Source: JAUIET01 sp045106985
Lineage (GTDB): Bacteria > Pseudomonadota > Gammaproteobacteria > Pseudomonadales > JAUIET01
Length of the DNA stretch: 64,000 bases
Direction of reading: 5' to 3'
Assembly: GCA_045106985.1 (NCBI GenBank)
Contig: JBGCFQ010000005.1
Span: 108,119 to 172,118 of the forward strand
The notes under the pieces are model-generated. The model had not been told where the DNA came from. It did no database searches and saw only the letters and a program-made list of their open reading frames with translations. Within the stretch, counting starts at the first letter, position 1; each line of letters begins with the position of its first letter. The position numbers were made by a program, and so were the translations under genes. Positions 8,762 through 17,966 of this stretch are shown piece by piece.

Positions 8762-9499
8762 ATGGAACAAGACATCTTTCTGATCGTTGACGATAATGAC
8801 GAGCTCCGGCAGGAAATGGTGAGCTATCTAAATCGTTATGGCGTTGTGTCTGTTGACGTTGATAGTGCAAAAGCTGCTAGAGAAGTTTTACTTTCTCAGC
8901 CAATTTCAATCGTCATTCTTGACGTGGTTATGCCGGGTGAATCCGGTTTGGATTTGACTAAATGGATCGTTCAGAACCTGGGCACGCCAGTTATTCTGCT
9001 TACATCACTAGATGATGTAACTGATCGAGTAACGGGATTAGAAGTAGGGGCGGACGACTATATACCAAAACCCTTTGATCAGCGTGAGCTATTAGCCAGA
9101 GCACGGTCTGTGCTACGTCGGGTAACCACCGATGAAGCTGACACAGCCAAGACTGCACCGAGTCCCAGTCTTTCTTTGTGCACCGTTACGAGCCGACTTA
9201 CGCTTCCGCATGGTGAGCAGACAAAGCTCAAAAGCCAAGAACTGAAAGTGCTGCGTTTCTTGTCAGACAACGCGGGTAAGGTGGTCACCAGGGAAATGCT
9301 GTATTCGCATGTCTACCAGCGACCGTGGAACCCCGATGATAGGGCCATCGATAACATCGTTGTGCAGCTGCGGAAGATAATCGATTGTGATGACAGCACT
9401 GGAGACAGCAGGATAAAAACCGTACGCAATAAAGGGTATTTTCTGGATGTGGGCTTTATTGATTGCGCTCAAGGCACTGAAATGCAGGCGGGACAATGA
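8762..9499 (+). CDS. OmpR-family response regulator
   Basis: The receiver domain is intact: acidic pair in FLIVDDNDE, phospho-acceptor in VILDVVMPGESG, Thr/Ser in ILLTSLDD and Lys in YIPKPFD. It is followed by a winged-helix output domain (LKSQELKVLRFLSDNAGKVV, RPWNPDDRAIDNIVVQLRK, KTVRNKGYFL). The start is uncertain. ATG at 8762 gives a normal N-terminus; in-frame ATGs at 8747 and 8705 exist without better ribosome sites. It is the first gene of a co-directional group with an HD-GYP protein (33-base gap) and a histidine kinase, the probable cognate sensor. Confidence 0.93.
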   Translation: MEQDIFLIVDDNDELRQEMVSYLNRYGVVSVDVDSAKAAREVLLSQPISIVILDVVMPGESGLDLTKWIVQNLGTPVILLTSLDDVTDRVTGLEVGADDYIPKPFDQRELLARARSVLRRVTTDEADTAKTAPSPSLSLCTVTSRLTLPHGEQTKLKSQELKVLRFLSDNAGKVVTREMLYSHVYQRPWNPDDRAIDNIVVQLRKIIDCDDSTGDSRIKTVRNKGYFLDVGFIDCAQGTEMQAGQ

Positions 9500-9532
9500 C
9501 CAGCCGCTTTCAGCTTCACCGGAGGCGATGAC

Positions 9533-10825
9533 ATGGGCTTACTGAAGTTTTTGAACAAGAGAGCCAGAGAGGTTTATGGCCGCGAATCCCGTCGCTATAT
9601 TTCAACCACGGGTGGTTATGTAAGACGAAGGCAGAGCATGGTTCATGTTAGTCAATTGAGCATTGGCATGTATGTTTCGGGTCTGGACAGGCCTTGGCTG
9701 GACACGCCCTTTTGTACGCAAGGCTTTTATGTTCGCTCTCAGGAAGACATTGACCAAATAAAACGTTATTGCGAGCGCGTCTATATAGACATAATACACA
9801 AGAAAGCAGTGTCGCTGGCTGATCCAACTCGCGAGAAAGAGATTGATGTTTCGATCCATAAATTACCAGACAAAAGCGCCTGGAATGGTGAGGAAAAGAG
9901 TTATCTTCGTTCTCAAGAACTTACCAGGTCTATATTGGACGAAGTCCGTTTACGCGGAATTATAAGAGAGGAATCAGTCAGAGACACAGTACGCACTTGC
10001 CTTGACAGTATTCTGCAGAATTCGCATACCTTATTGTGGGTATCGCAACTTGCTAAGCAGGGCAATAGTACCTTGGAGCGCCATGCTTTAAGTGTCTGTA
10101 TCTTGGCTATTGCGTTCGGGCGATACCTTGGGCTTAGCAAAGAGGAGCTGGAGAAACTTGGCTCGAGCGCCATCTTGCATGATGTAGGCATGCTTGCGCT
10201 AGATGAGGACGTTAGAGAGCGAATATATTCTGGCCAAGCTGAACTCAGCGATACTGATCGAACTGCCGTAAACGCGCATACGGAACTGGGCCGAGATCTG
10301 TTGGTTTCCAATGATTGGCTGATGTCTGCTATCGACGTGGCTTACTGTCATCATGAGCACTTTGATGGTACGGGTTATCCTCGAGGGCTGCGGGGAGGGG
10401 CTATTCCAGAACTGGCACAGATTGTTGCACTTGCAGATACCTACGACGCTATAACCAATGCGCAAAGCTATCAATCGAACAAGTCGTCCCTTGATGCATT
10501 AAAGATCATCTATGACCAGCGCGACCAACAGTTCGACCCGAATCTGGCGCTCAGCTTTATTCGATTCATTACGATCTACCCACCCGGTGCAATCGTTGAA
10601 CTCAAAAACGAGCTCATTGGCATAGTGATTGATGCCACTAGCGGTCACAAACATTTGCCTACTATTATGTTGCTGCTCAATGCAGATCGTTCTGCGCGCA
10701 AGCCGGAACTGATCTCGCTTGCTGAGAAATACAAGATGCCTGAAGGTCAAAACTACAGTATTGTCAAAATGTACCCTCCGGGTAGTTTCGATATAGATAC
10801 GCGACTGTATTTAGATCCTTCCTAG
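9533..10825 (+). CDS. HD-GYP domain protein (c-di-GMP phosphodiesterase family)
   Basis: The N-terminal 150 residues look like DUF3391 (VHVSQLSIGMYVSGLDRPWL). The HD-GYP domain spans about residues 180-340: HALSVCILAIAFGRYLG, LHDVGML, YCHHEHFDGTGYPRGLRG and LADTYDAITN. Metal-binding His and Asp residues and the GYP motif are present, but the lysine of the usual HDxGK motif is Met. The family breaks c-di-GMP to pGpG or GMP; the change may affect rate or make it a sensor. The ATG has GGAGG 7 bases upstream. It lies between a response regulator and a histidine kinase, which suggests a two-component system linked to c-di-GMP. Confidence 0.9.
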   Translation: MGLLKFLNKRAREVYGRESRRYISTTGGYVRRRQSMVHVSQLSIGMYVSGLDRPWLDTPFCTQGFYVRSQEDIDQIKRYCERVYIDIIHKKAVSLADPTREKEIDVSIHKLPDKSAWNGEEKSYLRSQELTRSILDEVRLRGIIREESVRDTVRTCLDSILQNSHTLLWVSQLAKQGNSTLERHALSVCILAIAFGRYLGLSKEELEKLGSSAILHDVGMLALDEDVRERIYSGQAELSDTDRTAVNAHTELGRDLLVSNDWLMSAIDVAYCHHEHFDGTGYPRGLRGGAIPELAQIVALADTYDAITNAQSYQSNKSSLDALKIIYDQRDQQFDPNLALSFIRFITIYPPGAIVELKNELIGIVIDATSGHKHLPTIMLLLNADRSARKPELISLAEKYKMPEGQNYSIVKMYPPGSFDIDTRLYLDPS

Positions 10826-10857
10826 TTTAGCAAGCGAGTCTGTTTTTTAAATTCACT

Positions 10858-12369
10858 ATGAATATACCGTTGCTAAAAAAAAATGGGCGGGCGCCTAACC
10901 GCTTGTTGAGCACGCTGGCTAGAAGCTGGTATTTCGAAAGTTCTTATTTGCTGGTTGGTAGTTTGGTCTGGACTTTTGTTGTTTCCTTGTTGGTTTATGC
11001 CTGGGTCAGCCTAATTCCGAAAACGTATTTGCCTTTTCTCTTTCTACTCATTTTCGCTTCCGCAATAGTACTCAAATGGGTGTTGTACAGTCTCATTATC
11101 AGCCAATTCATTCGTTTTGATGAATACTTCCGGCTAGGCTTGGAACAAAGAGACATTACGAGCAGCCTACCTAACAAACCAGCTTATACTCTGCATCAAT
11201 GGTACGACCTACTTGATCAGCTTCTGGATCGATTGTATCAGAACACGCATACCATCTCCGAAGTCGAAGATCGTTATCAATCGATTCTGGATACGCAATC
11301 TGAGTTTGTCTTTAAGATCGACGAAAATCGATTCATGATTTATTCGAATCGCTCCTTCAATGATTTTATTTCTATGGGTAGTGACCAAAACGACAACTTT
11401 CTTGTTCTTGACTTTCTGGTTGACAACGTAGTTTCAGATATTATAAAGCAACAAGAAAAATTGTTAGAGTCGCTAAAAGAGGCTCCAGAAGGTATCGAAT
11501 TTACTGTCAACTTGTTTTTAGCCGGTGAAGAACATATTGTTCGTTGGCATGCTATCTGTGTTCGAGAACACGTCAACGATTCTAATAGCGCCTGTAATTA
11601 TGTGTTTGTAGGTCGAGACATCACTAATACATTGAAGCTGGAAGAGCGTGCCAGGAGACAGGAGAGCTTAGCCACTGTTGGGCAGTCTGCTTCATTTATC
11701 TGTCACGAAATCAGTCAGCCCTTGTCAGTCATAGAGTTGGCGACAAGGAATTTGATGGATTTGCGGCAAAGCAATTTATTGTCAGCCAATGACTTTGAGC
11801 AGAAGACCGCAACGGTACTGGCGAATGTGAGTCGTATCAGTAAAATTTCTCGCGAGCTCACTCACTTTGGGCGATATTCGAGCCAGGGCGACAGCGTATT
11901 TGATTTACATGAGCTGGTTTCTGATACTCTTGATGAAGGTAGAGATCTCAGTAGGCACGCTCGCATTAAAACGCCGCAACCTCAGTCTCAGCAATCGTTG
12001 CTTGTGAATGGAAATTCGACGCTGTTTAGACAAGTGATCTGCAATTTGCTAAAGAACTCTAGCTATGCGCTTGCAAAAAATAAACCGGAAAACCCTGAGA
12101 TCACCTTAGATGTTTGGCACGATACCTTAGGGGTTAACTTGCGAGTGAAAGATAACGCCGGTGGTGTCCCAACCCGGGATTTGGAAAAATTATTGATGCC
12201 TTTCTATTCCACAAAGCCGCCTGGAGAGGGCTCTGGGCTTGGCTTGGCTTTTTGCTTCGACGTAGTGCAGAAAATGGCTGGTTCCATAGAATGCAAAAAC
12301 GACGAGCAGAAAGGTTTTTCAGTGCACATTACCCTACCACAACATCAGGCTGCGAATTCCGCGGCTTGA
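10858..12369 (+). CDS. Membrane PAS sensor histidine kinase
   Basis: Two N-terminal membrane segments (LLVGSLVWTFVVSLLVYAWV and LPFLFLLIFASAIVLKWVL) with almost no periplasmic loop, then a PAS-like region (YQSILDTQSEFVFKIDENRF to CNYVFVGRDITNTLKLEE), a dimerisation domain with phospho-acceptor His in SFICHEISQPLSVIE, and a HATPase domain (RQVICNLLKNSSYAL, VKDNAGGVP, GEGSGLGLAFC). All ATP-binding boxes are intact. The cluster order and 32-base gap suggest it phosphorylates the OmpR-type regulator at 8762. With so little outside the membrane, the signal is probably sensed in the membrane or cytoplasm. Confidence 0.93.
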   Translation: MNIPLLKKNGRAPNRLLSTLARSWYFESSYLLVGSLVWTFVVSLLVYAWVSLIPKTYLPFLFLLIFASAIVLKWVLYSLIISQFIRFDEYFRLGLEQRDITSSLPNKPAYTLHQWYDLLDQLLDRLYQNTHTISEVEDRYQSILDTQSEFVFKIDENRFMIYSNRSFNDFISMGSDQNDNFLVLDFLVDNVVSDIIKQQEKLLESLKEAPEGIEFTVNLFLAGEEHIVRWHAICVREHVNDSNSACNYVFVGRDITNTLKLEERARRQESLATVGQSASFICHEISQPLSVIELATRNLMDLRQSNLLSANDFEQKTATVLANVSRISKISRELTHFGRYSSQGDSVFDLHELVSDTLDEGRDLSRHARIKTPQPQSQQSLLVNGNSTLFRQVICNLLKNSSYALAKNKPENPEITLDVWHDTLGVNLRVKDNAGGVPTRDLEKLLMPFYSTKPPGEGSGLGLAFCFDVVQKMAGSIECKNDEQKGFSVHITLPQHQAANSAA

Positions 12370-13023
12370 AAGTCTGATCTTGCTCGTCACTTTTTCATTT
12401 TTGCTTGAATTAGCATCTTGGTTCTGTCGCGAGTTCGCTGATTTTCAGTATCGATCTATACTCAATTATCCAAAACGAGCATTATTCGGATAATGTACTA
12501 TCAGCTTTAAGGGACGTCACCACCAACAAGATATCATTTTGCAATGCGTCCGTTGGTATGTGGCTTATTAGGCGTCAATGATGTTGGCCGGTTGAGCGCT
12601 TAACTATTGGATCTATTTCGTAGTTGTCGCCCTCCTTTTAATTGACGCCTTCTTGCGATAACTCTCTGCTTCAATTTCCAGAATCGCGGTATGTTGCACC
12701 AGTCGATCGATCGCGGCCACGGACATCATATTGTCGTCATCGTTGGCTGCAACATCAAACACACATGACAATACTTGCTGATGGCTTCGCTTATGGCAGT
12801 GTCAACTTGATGTTCAGTGACTACTTTAAACCTGCAGTCTTCTTGACATGCAACATGTACAGCCATGCTCAACCTTGAACTCATCATCTACCAAACAGCT
12901 CAGTTTAACTAATTTAAAGCGCTGAGATCATTGATAATTAGCAGCTCATGCCGAGACTAAGGTAAGATCTTAGGGTATCAACCTACTCTTCCTTCCACTC
13001 TACAATACTAAGAGGAATAACAA
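12370..13023. other. Gene-poor stretch with an insertion-sequence scar
   Basis: A 650-base stretch without an intact gene. The middle (12613-12768) carries the end of a decayed IstB gene, annotated separately. The final 60 bases hold the ribosome site (AAGAGGAA) of the MAPEG gene. I see no terminal inverted repeats that would mark a complete insertion sequence. Confidence 0.5.
12613..12768 (-). pseudogene. C-terminal remnant of IS21-family IstB helper ATPase
   Basis: The minus strand reads, just before a TAG stop at 12613-12615, DDNMMSVAAIDRLV, QHTAILEIEAESYRKK. This matches the well-known tail of IstB proteins (pattern AAIDRLVHH..I.E...SYR). Nothing of the Walker motifs or of IstA can be found upstream, so only about 50 codons survive. 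It records an old IS21-type insertion between the signalling cluster and the metabolic genes. Confidence 0.65.
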
Positions 13024-13455
13024 ATGGGTCATTCAATTTTAGCACCGGCGGCCGTTCTAATTCTTTGGTCTTTAATTATGCTGCTCTGGATAGTGGTTAC
13101 GCGTTTCCCGGCGTTTAAAAAAGCGGGCGTTGACCTCGCAAATGCCGAACCGGGCGGCCGCTACGGTGATATCGAAAGCACCATGCCCGCCAACGTAAAC
13201 TGGAAGTCGCATAACTTCACACACCTTATGGAGCAGCCTACCTTGTTCTACGCCGTGGTCGCGGTTCTTGCACTTGCAGGTGCGACCAGCCCAATCAATG
13301 TGACTTTAGCGTGGGGTTATGTGGCACTGCGAATCCTTCACAGCCTTTGGCAATCATTGATTAACACAGTACCGGTTCGCTTTCTTTTGTTTGCGCTGTC
13401 TACTCTGTGTCTTTTAGCTTTGGCAGTTAACGCTGTGCGCGCAACCGTTTTCTAA
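13024..13455 (+). CDS. MAPEG family membrane protein
   Basis: A small integral membrane protein of 143 residues with four hydrophobic segments (for example AAVLILWSLIMLLWIVV and FLLFALSTLCLLALAV). The family marks NFTHLMEQPTLFYAVV and RILHSLWQSLINTVPVR are present. MAPEG proteins include glutathione-dependent transferases; the bacterial members of this sort are mostly uncharacterised. AAGAGGAA lies 7 bases upstream of the ATG. It converges with the next gene with only 8 bases between stops. Confidence 0.85.
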   Translation: MGHSILAPAAVLILWSLIMLLWIVVTRFPAFKKAGVDLANAEPGGRYGDIESTMPANVNWKSHNFTHLMEQPTLFYAVVAVLALAGATSPINVTLAWGYVALRILHSLWQSLINTVPVRFLLFALSTLCLLALAVNAVRATVF

Positions 13456-13463
13456 GCCGAGCG

Positions 13464-13877
13464 CTAGAAGACGTCGCGACCGGTGAGATAGGCTTCGATG
13501 CTGTCGGCACTTTCTACCACCGCATTAATAACGGTTAGCAAGGTTTGCGCATCGGTATTGGCCGAGATCTGTGCGTTATAGGCGGCGAAATACTCGCCGT
13601 CGGACGCCATAACTTGCCAGGCACCTAATTTGGAGCTGTGGTTAATGCCCAACAGAAGGTTAGCGATCTTCTGCCCTAGCGGTTCCGCACTCTTATAGCC
13701 TATAGAATAGATCTTTCGAATCTCCAAATCGCCAATACGCTTGGTAGATGAGCTAATAACCACCTGCTGGTATCTGTCGCCACTTAGCTGCAATACAGCT
13801 TGATAATCGCCATCGCTATCGGTTTCGTAGTCTATATTAAGCTGGTCTAGCAACGGCGCAATGCGCTCATCTGCCAT
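13464..13877 (-). CDS. Conserved hypothetical protein (YbjN-like)
   Basis: A soluble protein of 137 residues. DQLNIDYETDSDGDYQAVLQ followed by YQQVVISSST recalls YbjN or type III chaperone-like folds, but the match is by pattern only. Start chosen at 13877 because AGGAAG lies 7 bases before the ATG; another ATG six codons earlier has no such site. Acidic overall, with no signal peptide or membrane segment. Function unknown. Confidence 0.7.
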   Translation of the reverse strand: MADERIAPLLDQLNIDYETDSDGDYQAVLQLSGDRYQQVVISSSTKRIGDLEIRKIYSIGYKSAEPLGQKIANLLLGINHSSKLGAWQVMASDGEYFAAYNAQISANTDAQTLLTVINAVVESADSIEAYLTGRDVF

Positions 13878-13968
13878 TTTTTTACTTCCTAACATCGTCT
13901 GATAAAGCTCGCAGGGAATTGAATGTTATTATTGGCGTCGGTCAAAGAACAACGAACCACGCCATACC

Positions 13969-14289
13969 ATGAAGACTACTTTAAATTCCGATGCTGAACA
14001 ACGCCGCCTCAGCGAGAAACTGAACCTCGAAACTGCAAAAATGCCGTGGACGGAGCTACAGACCTTTTTCGCCACTGGCGTTGTGATAAAGGTTGCCACC
14101 TCCCTGGACCTGCTGCAGGTTGCCGAGCAACTTGTGGCAGATAATGCCGACCTAGTAGCAGAATGGATGAATGACGGCTCGGTCTCTCAAGTAAGCGATG
14201 AGCAGGCACATCAATGGTTTGAGCAGGACAGCGAGCTTTGGACCGTGGTTATCAAGCCCTGGGTGCTGGTACAGCAGGCAGACTCCTAA
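13969..14289 (+). CDS. DUF2288 family protein
   Basis: A protein of 106 residues with the family pattern: LSEKLNLETAKMPWTELQTF, FATGVVIKVATSLDLLQVA and WFEQDSELWTVVIKPWVLVQ. DUF2288 proteins are short, soluble and found mostly in Gammaproteobacteria and Betaproteobacteria; no function is known. It is transcribed away from the 13464-13877 gene and converges with putA. Confidence 0.8.
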   Translation: MKTTLNSDAEQRRLSEKLNLETAKMPWTELQTFFATGVVIKVATSLDLLQVAEQLVADNADLVAEWMNDGSVSQVSDEQAHQWFEQDSELWTVVIKPWVLVQQADS

Positions 14290-14323
14290 GCTTCTCTATA
14301 GCGCTTTCAGAGATCGCACCTCG

Positions 14324-17300
14324 CTAGTCGTCTTCAGTAGCCGCCAGAAGCGCTGCGTTGCCACCCGCAGCGGTGGTATCAATACACACATGTTGCTCAG
14401 TCAACAGCCTTTTTTGAAGCCCTGCATCCATTACCAGTGGAATTATTGCTCCATCTCGGCTTGCCAATTCTAGCCTGAGTTCTCGAGAGCCCAATTCTGC
14501 CCAGTAAACTACGGCACCTAGCTGATCGAGCTCTTTGAGTGCGCCAGGCGCGAGACAGCCATCAATCCCAAGCTCTTTCACATCCTCTCCAGCCACGCTG
14601 GCTACACCTTCGGCGACAGCTAGCGCACTACAGCCTAAGTCCCTGGCTTGCTGCACTTGCTGGCTGGCCAATTCAGCGCCTGGCCCAAGACACAGTACCC
14701 GGGCGCGGGGCTTGTAACTGAGGCGATTCGATTCCCCGGTGGGACCTGGCATCTCTATTGCTGTTTCCATCGACAGATGTAATTCCTTAATGGCCTGCGC
14801 AGAAGCTGCTGTGGGGTTTTTCTTCTTTGCGTCCTTTGCTGTGTCGGCCTCACAGGCCTGAAACCCACGATTAATCTCGTTCGCTGTAACGTGACCACCA
14901 AGCGGCTGGATAGTGTGATTGTCCGAGCTTATGAACGGAAGCTTTGCCTGAGTAAAGCGCGCAACATAATTAGGACCACCCGCTTTCGGACCTGTGCCGC
15001 TTAGCCCTACGCCGCCAAAGGGCTGGGTTCCAACCACCGCACCAATCTGATTGCGGTTTACATATATATTGCCAGCGTTTATCTGCTCTACGACCAATTG
15101 AACGCGATCATCAATCCGGCTGTGCATACCGAAGGTAAGGCCATAGCCGCTGCCATTGATGTCGGCCACAACAGTGCGCAACTGGTCTGCTGCGAAGGTT
15201 GCAACATGCAGCACTGGCCCAAAAACTTCTTCCTGCAAATCAGCAATACCCTTAACCTGAATCACGCTGGGACCGACAAAACACCCCTCACTAGGGGCTT
15301 TCAGAGACTTCAAAAGCCGACCGTCCTTATCGGCGGCGCTCAAGTAGGCAGAAATACTCTGTTGCGCGCCAGCAGAAATCACCGGGCCAATATCAACGCC
15401 AAGATTGGACGTGTCACCAAGGCGCAATTCATCCATCGCTTGCAGCAACAACGACAAAATGCCGTCAGCAACATCTTCTTGCACATAGAGTATTCGAAGC
15501 GCGCTGCAGCGCTGGCCTGCAGACTGAAAAGCCGACTCAAGAATGTCTCTCACGGCTTGTTCTGGTAGCGCTGTACTGTCAACAATCATTGCGTTCAGCC
15601 CACCCGTTTCAGCGATAAGAGGCGCTGTTGGCGATAGCGATTCAGCCATGCTTCGATTAATGTGCTGGGCCGTTGCAGTTGAGCCAGTGAAACATATGCC
15701 GTCAACGTTCGAAGAAGAGCTAAGAGCCGCGCCCACAGAGTTACCCATTCCTGGCAGTAAGAGCAAACACTGCTCAGGTACGCCAGCCTCATGCAGACAG
15801 TTGATAGCAAACTGAGCCACCAATGAGGTGGTTTCCGCAGGCTTTGCCGCAACCGCATTGCCCGCCGCTAACGCGGCTGCTATTTGCCCGGTAAAAATGG
15901 CTAGTGGGAAATTCCAGGGCGATATACACGCCACAACACCCAATGGCATAAGTGGTCCCGCCTGTTCCAGACGCTCTCCTTCAGCCGCATAAAAGCGAAG
16001 AAAATCGACCGCTTCACGCAGCTCTGCAACACAATCGTTAATAGATTTACCAGATTCTCGAATGAGCAGCGAAAACAATTCTATAGCGTTGGACTCATAG
16101 GCATCAGCCGCTTTGGCTAATATTGTCGATCGCTCTTTTGCCGACACCCCCCAGGTCTTGAGTTGTAGTAACTGAGTTTCAACATCAGCCACAGTCGCCA
16201 TCTGTAATTCACCTACCACTGCGCCCGTAGCAGGATTAAGCACTGCTTCGGTTATACCATTGCGATCCGGGCTGGTGCTTTGCCATTGGCGGTTAGCAAA
16301 CTGCTCCAGCTCTGCACTTATATACGCTATCTGATCGGGGTCGCTAAGGTCCCAACCCTTTGAATTGCTGCGCTGCGGCATATAAAGATCAGCAGGTTTG
16401 GCAATTGCCGGGTTGTGTGCGTTCTGCAGGTAATTTTCTACCGCTACGAAGGGGTCAGCGGCAACCTGCTCCGCTGGCACATTTTCATCAACAATCTGAC
16501 TAACAAAGGAACTGTTTGCACCGTTTTCTAGAAGCCGACGCACAAGATAGGCCAGCAGATCCTTATGCCGCCCGACGGGTGCGTAAATTCTGCATCGTGT
16601 GTCATGACGCTCTTTAAGAGTTTCATGAAGGGCTTCGCCCATGCCATGTAAACGCTGAAACTCAAACGACTGCTTGTCGTCTGCCAGCTCAATAATAGCA
16701 GCAGCAGAGTGCGCACTGTGCGTGGCAAACTGAGGATACAAACGATCGGTTTTCTCTAGCAGTTGCTTCGCACAACAAATATAACTAACGTCAGTAGAAG
16801 ACTTGCGGGTATACACAGGGAAGTCTTTGAAGCCCTCCACTTGCGAGTGTTTGATTTCAGTGTCCCAGTAGGCCCCCTTAACCAAGCGAACCATAATGCG
16901 TCTGTCGAGGCGAACAGCCAGCTCATAAAGCCAATCGATAACAAATGAGGCGCGCTTGCTGTACGCCTGCACCACTACGCCAAAACCGTCCCAACCCGCG
17001 AGCATCGAGTCTGAAAGCATCGCGTCAATTACATCGAGCGAAAGGTCGAGCCGATCCGCTTCCTCGGCATCAATATTCAAGCCAATGTTTGCCGACTTAG
17101 CGAGCACAGCTAAAGAGCGTGCACGCGGCATGAGCTCTTTCAATACGCGGTCTTTCTGTAAAAACTCATAGCGTGGGTGCAAAGCTGAGAGCTTGATTGA
17201 TATACCAGGATTGTTTCTAATGTCTTCAGTTTTACTTGAGCCTGCGAGTGCCGTTATCGCTTCCGCATAGTCAATATGGTAGCGTTTTGCGTCTCGCTCA

Positions 17301-17905
17301 CTACGAGCGGCTTCGCCCAACATATCGTAAGAATGAGTGAAACCGGATTTCTGCATCGTTTCTGCGCGCTTCATGGCAGAAGTAATCGTTTCGCCTAGTA
17401 CGAATTGATCCCCCAGCTCTTTCATCACGCGGGTTACCGCTTGGCGAATAATGGGTTCACCCAAACGCTTTACCGCAGAAGCCAAAACGCTGCCAACTTT
17501 AGAGCCATGCTCTTCATCAAGCACTTTACCCGTGATGAACAAGGCCCAGGTTGAGGCGTTAATGAGTGAGGAGTGCGACTGACCTAAGTGGGCGCCCCAT
17601 TCGCTGGGTGTAATCTTGTCATCGATGAGCTCATCCATCGTGTCGCCGTCGGGTACTCGAAGCAATGCTTCAGCAAGGCACATCAAGGCAACACCTTCAT
17701 CAGTCGACAGCCCGTATTCGCCAAGAAACAACTCCATCATCGTTGGATCGCTGTCTTCCCGAATGCGCTTAACAAGATCTACTGCGCGCTCGTGCATTTG
17801 CTGGCGCAACGGCAGGCTCACCTCAAATCGATCGATTAGCTCGGCCAGTACACGCCCTTCTTCAATGTGGGCATGCGCGCGGATTTGTTGACGCTGTTGG
17901 TTCAT
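14324..17905 (-). CDS. putA: Bifunctional proline dehydrogenase / P5C dehydrogenase
   Basis: Oxidises proline to glutamate through pyrroline-5-carboxylate. The N-terminal half is the FAD proline dehydrogenase barrel (SIKLSALHPRYEF, NIDAEEADRLDLSLDVI, RLVKGAYWDTEIK, FATHSAHSAAAI, YAPVGRHKDLLAYLVRRLLE). The second half is an NAD aldehyde dehydrogenase (SPWNFPLAIFTGQIAAALAA, FTGSTATAQHI, AETGGLNAMIVD, catalytic Cys in SAGQRCSALRIL, EVFGPVLHVATF). A further region of about 190 residues follows. There is no N-terminal ribbon-helix-helix domain, so unlike E. coli PutA it cannot repress its own gene. The ATG at 17905 is preferred to a TTG ten codons earlier; neither has a strong ribosome site. Confidence 0.96.
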   Translation of the reverse strand: MNQQRQQIRAHAHIEEGRVLAELIDRFEVSLPLRQQMHERAVDLVKRIREDSDPTMMELFLGEYGLSTDEGVALMCLAEALLRVPDGDTMDELIDDKITPSEWGAHLGQSHSSLINASTWALFITGKVLDEEHGSKVGSVLASAVKRLGEPIIRQAVTRVMKELGDQFVLGETITSAMKRAETMQKSGFTHSYDMLGEAARSERDAKRYHIDYAEAITALAGSSKTEDIRNNPGISIKLSALHPRYEFLQKDRVLKELMPRARSLAVLAKSANIGLNIDAEEADRLDLSLDVIDAMLSDSMLAGWDGFGVVVQAYSKRASFVIDWLYELAVRLDRRIMVRLVKGAYWDTEIKHSQVEGFKDFPVYTRKSSTDVSYICCAKQLLEKTDRLYPQFATHSAHSAAAIIELADDKQSFEFQRLHGMGEALHETLKERHDTRCRIYAPVGRHKDLLAYLVRRLLENGANSSFVSQIVDENVPAEQVAADPFVAVENYLQNAHNPAIAKPADLYMPQRSNSKGWDLSDPDQIAYISAELEQFANRQWQSTSPDRNGITEAVLNPATGAVVGELQMATVADVETQLLQLKTWGVSAKERSTILAKAADAYESNAIELFSLLIRESGKSINDCVAELREAVDFLRFYAAEGERLEQAGPLMPLGVVACISPWNFPLAIFTGQIAAALAAGNAVAAKPAETTSLVAQFAINCLHEAGVPEQCLLLLPGMGNSVGAALSSSSNVDGICFTGSTATAQHINRSMAESLSPTAPLIAETGGLNAMIVDSTALPEQAVRDILESAFQSAGQRCSALRILYVQEDVADGILSLLLQAMDELRLGDTSNLGVDIGPVISAGAQQSISAYLSAADKDGRLLKSLKAPSEGCFVGPSVIQVKGIADLQEEVFGPVLHVATFAADQLRTVVADINGSGYGLTFGMHSRIDDRVQLVVEQINAGNIYVNRNQIGAVVGTQPFGGVGLSGTGPKAGGPNYVARFTQAKLPFISSDNHTIQPLGGHVTANEINRGFQACEADTAKDAKKKNPTAASAQAIKELHLSMETAIEMPGPTGESNRLSYKPRARVLCLGPGAELASQQVQQARDLGCSALAVAEGVASVAGEDVKELGIDGCLAPGALKELDQLGAVVYWAELGSRELRLELASRDGAIIPLVMDAGLQKRLLTEQHVCIDTTAAGGNAALLAATEDD

Positions 17906-17966
17906 TGGATATGGCCGGTCATTGTAGGGTTTCAATTTTCTTTGGCTATCGCGTTGGCTTTGCTTT

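Noticed and set aside
12642..12878. Plus-strand open frame of 78 codons
   Set aside because: It is antisense to the IstB remnant and shows no protein pattern of its own.
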